The notes below the pieces were generated by a model, which searched no databases, was not told the origin of the DNA, and worked only from the letters and a program-made list of their open reading frames with translations. 64,000 nt of DNA, taken from NCBI GenBank assembly GCA_008973525.1, contig WACJ01000117.1:372001-436000 (forward strand), read 5' to 3'. The DNA is from Stenopsyche tienmushanensis (lineage: Eukaryota > Arthropoda > Insecta > Trichoptera > Stenopsychidae). The stretch's first letter is position 1, and the number at the start of each line of letters is the position of its first letter. Made by a program: the position numbers and the translations under genes. Positions 36,043 through 45,200 of the stretch are shown here, in pieces.

Positions 36043-36202
36043 GGCCAATCAGACTCGAAGGGGGCACGTAAGCGTTCCACCACACCATCTGGTCGTGGAG
36101 CCGCAATGTCGTTTGGGTTCCGAAAGCGTTCGGGGGGTTCCAAAGTTGGCACCACCACTGCATCGACCGGAACCAACTTAGCAGACAAGAATGGTAATGG
36201 AG
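36043..36202 (+). CDS. exon A of the Ser-rich gene
   Basis: Acceptor TTTGTTTTAG, donor GTGAGA. Phase 0 in, one base out. It encodes GQSDSKGARKRSTTPSGRG and FGFRKRSGGSKVG, a strongly basic Ser/Gly patch. The frame has no initiator in the local context, so an upstream exon is required. Confidence 0.85.
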
Positions 36203-39200
36203 GTGAGACCTCACCCTCGCTAGATTTGAATCATATTTTTAGCCTCGAAAATAATGATTTTGTCTAAGGAGTCACATTATCATGCAACAGTCTTGCTGCT
36301 TTAATGGGGGCAATTAAAACATTTTTCAGGATCCACTGAAGAGCTTTATACGGGAAGTCCGGTTCTATCCGGAAGATCGACGCCATTAGCGAGGCCACGC
36401 AAAGAATCTTCCGGACAGCCACTGCGAACTAATAGGTTATGATTATTCAAATGCAATTCAATGAGGTTTTGATCAGAGCCGTAGATGTATGCTTAATGTG
36501 GGCAAATACCTAGGGCGCCACTTATTCAATGCTAGATTCAATGAAAAAATCCAAGTCTACAAATTGAGATTGAGCTATTTTTTTTTAGGAATGTATAAAA
36601 TATATGCATGTTTTATAAATAAATAACATTTTATCCCTCTTTTTTTAAAACTTCAATAGAGGGTGCCAAATGGATGATTTCCCTGGGGTGCAAAATAATC
36701 ACACTACGGCTCTAGGTATGTTGAATATTTCAGACTTATTTAATTACAATCTGCCATATTAAAATTTCAGATTTGGTTTTCGCCAATCGACAATACCTAA
36801 AACTGCCAAAGTTGCGGACATAAATATCTCCGCTGAACAGGCATTGTCTGCTAATCAGGAAAATAAAAATAACAACATCAATGGTAAAATCATGCTTCTT
36901 TCATACTGAAATTACAGCAAAAATTAAGACAATTTTCAACCCCTAATTAACAGTGTTTCATATTTAAAAATTTGTCTCTTATTACATATTTTTATAATTA
37001 TCTTCCAGATAAGAATTCAGCCAAATCAGCCTACAATGCACCAATCGGCTTGATTCCTACTCAGGTGGGTCCTACGGGACTCGCCAATATAAACTCCCAG
37101 GCGAGGCCGACAAAACAGACTGTGATTTTAACATATTCCGCAAAACAGCATCCCGTAGTTCCTAATAACGGCTTAAGAAGCAAGAGTCCTGCTGTCCCTG
37201 GCAGAGTCACTAACTATCCGAACTATAACAACCAAAGAAGCGTTTCAGCGAGTAGAGCTTACAGCGGTACCACCTATAACAACGATCAAGTTGGAAGTAG
37301 ATTTGGAAATGTCGGAAAATATACGTTCCAGACGAACCAACTCCCAAAACCGCAATATCCTGCCGTCAAAGTTCTGGATACAAAATCAGCTAAGCAGGTA
37401 TAATAATATAGTATTATAACAAAAATAATTTCGCTTATTGCCATAAATTCAATAAGCATATGTCTATTGTCCGTTTGTGTCCGTGTGAACGCTCTTAAAA
37501 TTGCACTCTATATGGGAGCTACTTGTACGAGGATCATTTAGAAAGTAAGATCACAAAGGCTTCTGAGGTCGGGGGATTATTTTTTATGATCAATTTGTTT
37601 AATATTGCATGTTTGTCAGCCATTTTGTTCAGTCTCAGTAAATTCTTCCGATGGAGAGATCGTCGCGCGCTCCAGCTTGTGCAAAAAATTAAATAACACG
37701 TGCGAAATGAAATCTTCTTGATGATATTGAACTCCCCTAAAATACTGAATTTCAATTAAATACGAGTATTCTCTGATTCCAAATGCTGTAACTTTACTTT
37801 CTGGATGACCCTCGTAAATAGTTGATGACGCACAAAGCGTAGAACGTCTCCTACTACGAATCTTCTTGGTTAGTTTTTTCCTTAAGCACGAACAAGTTCA
37901 GCTCGAGAACGCCGGAAAAATGTATTTTTTCGATCAAGGCTTATGGCTCTTACTCTTAATACAAAGGGAATACGAAGGACGTCGAATGGAAAGACTATCT
38001 TCGCAAGATAACTATTTATTCCGCACCATAGATAGAGAGCGAGAAGTCTGGCTGCAGGAGGGACGACCTCCCGCAGCCAAGGCCAACCAACGACTCACCC
38101 GACTCCCGCTTATTGCGCGTCACTACCCAACCGGTAACGATGCACGCGCAAGAAGCAATCGGTCGATAAGCAGGTGCAATGTCTCCGCAGGGCCACAAGA
38201 GATGGCGCTGTTAAAATAGCACATTGTACCTGAAGAGAAATGGAAGATGTCGCTACTATGCAGGGATGATAAATCGCCCACGCTACAATAGCATACAAGA
38301 CCACGTCTTTTCTTTGCATAAACAATACACAAAAAATCAATCAATTTACTCCTGCTTTAGAAGGAAATGATAATTGGACAAAGACTCTTTCAACAAGCAG
38401 CGACGAACAATTAAATGAATTAAATAAATAAACACAAAGTATTCAGTAATTTATTTGCGTAGAAAAATAACACACTTGAAATCTAAATCATTATTAGTCG
38501 ATAAATTTGGGTTAACGATCTATACAATCGTGCGATGTATGCGGGGAAGCTCTCCGTCTCTGTCTCCCGAACTGCGCTACGTTCTCTTTCTGTCTCTGTC
38601 TGTCTCCGATCTCAATGTACAAGAGTGCTCTTTCGAATAAGTGGAAGGGGAATCTCAGACCTTGAGATAGTACTCCTTTAAGGGTTTAAGAAGCTTGTTC
38701 GCCTATTAGGATGAAATATTGTTACCTCATCCCTTCCATTGATTCATTGATCAAGTTACACTTGGTTTTTCCAGTTTTCTTGCATTGCGCTTGATAATAA
38801 ACTCCCTTACAAGCCACCAGAGCGAGTGTGTCCAAGACAACACTTTTCCCAACAAAATTTCAATTACAAAAAAATATTGCAGTGATAATATATTTAATTT
38901 AATAATATGAATATAAGGTTTAAATTTAATTAATATTTCGCCACAAAAAATAATTTTGACTATTGAACAATTCCAGTGAATCGACTATGTAACCATAGTG
39001 AGCTTTTATATGTGCTATCTAGATGTGTGTGGAATAGAACACACATGTGTGCGACACACACAAGATTGCTCATTAGGCCAAATTATTTTTAGAGAATTGT
39101 CCGATGTTAATATACGAGGTCTTTAGACTTTTAGTCTTCTTTAAGATCCGTGTTATTTTAGCCACTGTGGCGGTTCGGTGATCGTTAATGTCATCCATCA

Positions 39201-42200
39201 AACAGCAAAAGCTTTTCAATCTTTTCGAAATTCGGATGAAACTCGTCAGCAGTGAGCTTAAATTTGTGTCGACAAAAGAAACAGGCCAATCATGCTGCAA
39301 ACGTCTTTTCAGTTGAATATATATTCACGGAATCTTTTCTTGTTTATATTATGATTTTACTGGAATTCTCGTGTCGATAAAAAAATGAGAAACACTGGAT
39401 TTATCGCACTTTAGACGGAAGTTGGAACCACGAAGCTCAGCTATTTTGGTCTGTCCACTCTTACTTTTAAACACAAGTTTGTTTTGATGCATCTGCACAC
39501 TGGAGCCAAGTGTCCTCTATCAAATCCCGTTTTACACGATGTCGTGTCATTTTGGCATATAAATGTGAACCAACTATTTGGAAAACGCTGATTTAGAGAA
39601 ATATTTGAAGGCACGCTAAAAAAAATTAGACTTTGTTCGCTCTCATTATTTTTTTAAAACTAAATTCAAACTAATGTTTCTTCTCGAGAAATTTGCAAAA
39701 TTAAGATTTCTCTTATCTTGAGAAATTTTCTGATTTCTTAAAAAATTTTAGAAATTAATTTTAATTGTATAAAATATAAATAACATTTGTACGAATATTT
39801 TTGATATAAATACAACCGTTTCCATTTTAAAACGATGCACTGCATATGAGTGAGTTTCTGCCAAAATGCATTCTGTTTGAAAGGTTTTATTAGGGTTCTA
39901 GACATAATAAAAAATGTTAACAAATTTCTTACTGTCAAAATCGTCTTATCTTTGTTTATGTATATCTATGATATGTCCTGAACTTATTCATTCCACCATA
40001 AAAATATCCATGCTTTCTCAGAAAGTTGAAAAAAGTGGTTCTTAAACCTATGTAGTCCGCGAAACCCCTCTTGGTCAAAATTTATTTCGCGAATCCCCTC
40101 TTGAACAAATTTCGTAACGTTCATTTCGTAGCGTTAGCGCTACTACGTCCATAACGTAGTAGCGCTGTTAATCTGAGCAGATTTAACTCGCCAGATTAAC
40201 AGCGACATCTTCCTTCTCTCTTCAGATGCAATGTGTTATTTTAACAGCGGCATCTCTTGTGGTCCTACGGAGACATTGCACCTGTATACCGACGAATTGC
40301 TTCTTGCGTGTGCGCCGTAGTCAGTTGGGTGGTGTCGGGAGAGTGGTTGGTTAACCTTGGATGCGGGAGGTCGTCCCACCTGCAGCTAAATCTCTCTCTC
40401 GTGTGGAATAAATAGTTATTTAGAGAAGAGAGTATTTCTATTAAAAATCATTAAATCATCGAGAAATCAGAATCCCCACTTCAAACTAATCATATAAAAA
40501 AAGCAAATTCAAATTTTTAGACTACACTCACTTCATTGCGATTTTGAGATTTTCATGTTTAAGTCAAATCGGAAAACTTTTTACGATTCAAAAACAATGT
40601 AATATATTGGGGGACATTCGGCCGACTTTTCGAGCCCCGCGTTGCATTCGTCGCTGCGGCAGTTGTCGATCGCCACATTATTTAGTTGCAGAAATCATAC
40701 CGGGGGGTCACTCGCAACACGAGGCACTCGACAATGATTTCGATATCCATAATCCTCTTTTGATCACGAGCCACAAGGCTTTCATATCATGCGGAGATCA
40801 GTTCATGAACCAAAAGGACGCCGATCAATTTTCAAAACTTCAATTCTTGTTGTATTCTTATAGATTCCCAATCTTACTGCTCGGCGATTTGAAAATATTT
40901 ATTTGCTGTTTTAATATAATTATTTACATAACACAATGGAATTTAAATAACTTTGAAAATATACAATATTCAACGCCAATTGATCGCCAAGCGCTTGTGA
41001 TTAAAATAGAAAACGCTTTTAACACGAGACGAAAGCATCGATTGGACGGCTTCCTTTTTATCCCGTTTCCTGGATAAAATTATATAATAAAAAGCGTTTT
41101 TTACCTCAATCAAATCCGAATATAATTATATTTCTTAGGTTTGCTCGATTTATAGAATTGCAAATAGTTTGAATGTCTTTCAGAAAAAAATCAAATTTGT
41201 GTTCACTTATACGATTTATGTTCATTCGTTTTTAATATTTGCAAATTATATTTAAAAATATATACAATGCGGGTCGTATATCATGTAATACGGTCTTCGG
41301 TAGTATTTTGGTGGCTAGAAATAGTAAAGACCGAGATATCGGCAGTTGCATAAAACGCTCACGCATAGTTTGCCGTGTATTTTGTTTATGATGTCTTAAG
41401 ACATACAATTTACCGACCTAAAGTGTGATGATGTTAACAATGAAAATGGTAACAATTCTGTCATCGCTCGTAACGATCATCCAAAATTATGTTATTGACG
41501 TGTGACCAATTTTTTTGTTAATTCGTAGGTTGCTAATAACAGCAGAAAAGTGTACGGATCATCGGATGGCTCTTCTAAAGAAGGTATTTATTGTGTATTT
41601 TTTAAAATGTCTAGATAATTATTTCATCAATTACAAAATATTGTATTGAGCGTAGGTTCTGTGACTGAAGATTCTGGAGTATCTGGACTCGGGGATAATG
41701 GGCTGTGTGGAGATCGAGGAGATTCTGCTTGGTCTCCACAACCCTCCCGTCGTCAACATAGACGTCCACGCACCTTAGAGATGATCATGCAAGGAGATCA
41801 TAATTTCCATCTCAGAGAAATGCAAGTAAATGATCTAGAAATTATGGGTCAGTATACTCATTTGAAATAATAAATGCTTGAATCATTATATTTGTTAGAA
41901 GCAGATCCATACAAATACACTCAGACCCTTGGGTTTCGAATTTCTCCTTTGATATTATGGAGTGAGGATCATTAAATAAGGACGCTCGATTTTTAAATGT
42001 AAATAAAACAAGTTATATTTGAGATATCTACTCAATTTTTACTCTATTTGAAATAATATTTTATGGCATTTAATATGAAATATAACGTCGTTCAAATATC
42101 CGCCGCGACTTTGCTCGAGGGCACGTATTCGGGAGGCCCAATTTTTCGATGACTATAAATCTGACTGAATTTGCTAGAAGGCGTTTTTATTGAAAGACGC

Positions 42201-45200
42201 TAAAAATGATATCTCAGAAGCTTCTATTGTAGACCAACGCTCAAATCTTATATGACTTACGCTTCAATCAAGGGCTGAGTGTATTGTCCTGGTCGTTAAA
42301 TTGAGTGCCGTAGACAAATATAATGCTTTTATAATGACGCTTTTGCATTCACTCCAGTGAATGATGTTTTAGACGAGGCCATCGTCACCGACATCGACGT
42401 GATCCCACTGCCCAAATTGCCCAGCACGTTCGACAATCAAAAGGAGGAATACTTCCAAGTCCCAGAAAATAGGTTTACCAATATACAGAGTAGAAAAGCT
42501 AGCGTCCCCACGACGGACAACCAAGAAACTAGATCGTATTTGGCCACTCTTGAGCGATACAGAACCAACAGGGACAGGGACAGATCGTTGAGCGACGCCG
42601 AAGACGTCTACAAGTACAAGGGCGAAGAAAAGGCTTCCAGGGATAGGATCCAGCATGAGAAAGGCGAAAAGCAGGTGATTTAATTGTTTTGCATATATGG
42701 CTCTGTTGCTCTTTCGCTCGCGCGCCTTTCACACGAATCTAGCGCGAAAGAGAGGGAAGCGCCTCGATTTAAATAGCTTTAATTTCACTCTTAATTAGAA
42801 GGGTCGCATTAAAAGCAGATGCTCTTTAAGGTTTCGTAATATCATATTCTGCTCACCGTGAAATTTAAGCACTTTCACAACAGTTCAAACAGTGCGTCTG
42901 CGGAAGCAGCTAATTGACTAATGTGAATAACATGCCGCCGAAATGCAGTGAATGCTTTATATATTTTTTGTGTTTGTGTTGTGTGAAACAGCTGTGACAT
43001 CACTGAGACTGTAGCTAGACTGAGCTCAGTCGTCGCGGATTGAGCACCATTTTAACCAACATATGTTTGTGCTTTGAAGGACTTTGCCAAGATGACAAGC
43101 AGTCAACAGAACCATTTGCCTCTGACCAGGGACTCGAGCAAGGAGTCTAGTCCTTCCACGAAGAGCGAAGAGAGTCATCCCAGCACTGTTAGTTCGACGG
43201 GAAGCGATCCTCTGGAGGCGTGGGTCAACCAGACTGCTGGAGAATCAATGGCCATGAGGTATGATCAAATTTGATTCAAACCCATAAAAACGAAGCCAAT
43301 GATTAATGAGTTAATTTTTGTCTTAAATTATAACTCTGGATCACTTGAGATCGCACACCACAATGGCGTTGATACTCATCAAAGGGTTTAACAATGCATA
43401 ATAGCGTTCCATAGCGTTCTACTTCATATGTTTCAGATATGATTGCAACAATTTATATTTATTGCCATATTAAATATATATTTTAGCTGTGTTTATAATC
43501 TTCCTATATCTAAATATTTATCTTCTTCAAATACATTTTTTTTTTAAAGATCAAATGAGTTTTTAATGATGATTTTAATACAAATTTTAGCTAAATCACT
43601 ATGTAATTAGTCGCTTGTTTATGGACTTAATGCGTTGTTTTAGGTCTCAAGATGACATATCTGCCGCATTAAGCCTATCCTCGAGCTGTGATGATGACAA
43701 AGGATATAATAAATCTACTAATATGCCAAGCTTTACTCCAACGACAGTAACAATATTGAACAAAGAACCTGCTGAGTATGCATCATTGACTACTCATCCT
43801 ATGATGCTGAAATCATTAAGTCTAAGTCAACATCATGGCCTTCAGAGTATGTTCATGTCGTGTGAGTTCCTAAACATATATCGATTAAAATGATATGTTT
43901 TTTCGGTATAAATAACAATTCTATGTATTATGTTGCAGCATCAATGGCATCTTCAGCATTCAGTTCGGACAGTTCTAGCTTTATCGGGAATGAGCTGAGG
44001 AATCTTGGATTAATGTTAGGCGAAACCAATAGATTAGGAATGGCAGCTTTAAATACTTCAAATCATAGTTTAATAGAAGACGAAACATCCCCGGCGGACA
44101 GTCTCATCTCTTCAAGTACCGATTCCAACAATGACATGCCCATTTTGGAAAAGGATGTGACAGTTTCGACTTCGGCGTATCACACCGCCGACAATAGGAC
44201 AGTCGATGTAAATAAAGACGATTGCATGGAAGACAACATGAAGGACAAGGAATCCAACGAGAAGTAAGTTTGCCGATCAGCTCACATAATCGTATCCACA
44301 GATATCGATTGAGATTTTGATATTAATTTAAATACACAAAAGATTCGATTTGAATTTTTTCAGATCGCCCAGTAAAAAGAGTCCATACAGTCCAGATACG
44401 CCAACAAATGCGTCAAATTCGCTCTCGTTGTCTGAAGGAAGAGATTTTTTAATTGACGATGAAATAGCTGATCAACCAGCTCTCATTTTTGAAGGTAAGC
44501 TTATTAATGTGTGTGTATGGCTTCACGAGGAACGTCACGAGAAATGAAACTCCAAGCGGAATTTAATAAGAAAGAGAGGAATAATTGTTTGTAATATGTG
44601 TGTTTGTCTATGTAAAGCATAAAGCAACCACTACACCAATAGCAAGCCTATTTTATTATATATTACACAACACACAGCGCAAATTTTTAGCTTAAAATTT
44701 CAACAAATTAATTTAAATTTCAGCAAACAGCACAGCCGATCAGGCGACATCTTCTCTTCAGCTGCTCAACATCAACAACACTGACAACACGCCAACTCTA
44801 CTAGACACAACCAATTTTTCAATAGCAAACAAGTCCAAAGGTATGCTTCAAAGACATACGAAGCAATTTCGTTTTTTAAATTCAAATATCATATTTATTT
44901 AATTTTTTTTGATCAGGTCAAAAAGCGAATAACTCACCGTTGCGTCCAAAAAAATCGCCATCCTTGGATACTCTTTCACCGTGCGACAGCATCGCTTCAG
45001 ATGATCTCATGATGGATATGGAGCTCAACAATTCCATAACCAGTCTCAACAGCGTCGATGAATACATCGACAGGTATATGGAGTTCTATTTATTTATCAA
45101 CATTAAAATATATGCGACGAGAAGAAATCTGCTTTATCGATCGAAGCATTAAAGATCCAACCGGTAGATGGCGCTGTTCGAAAATCATCGATTTGATCAA

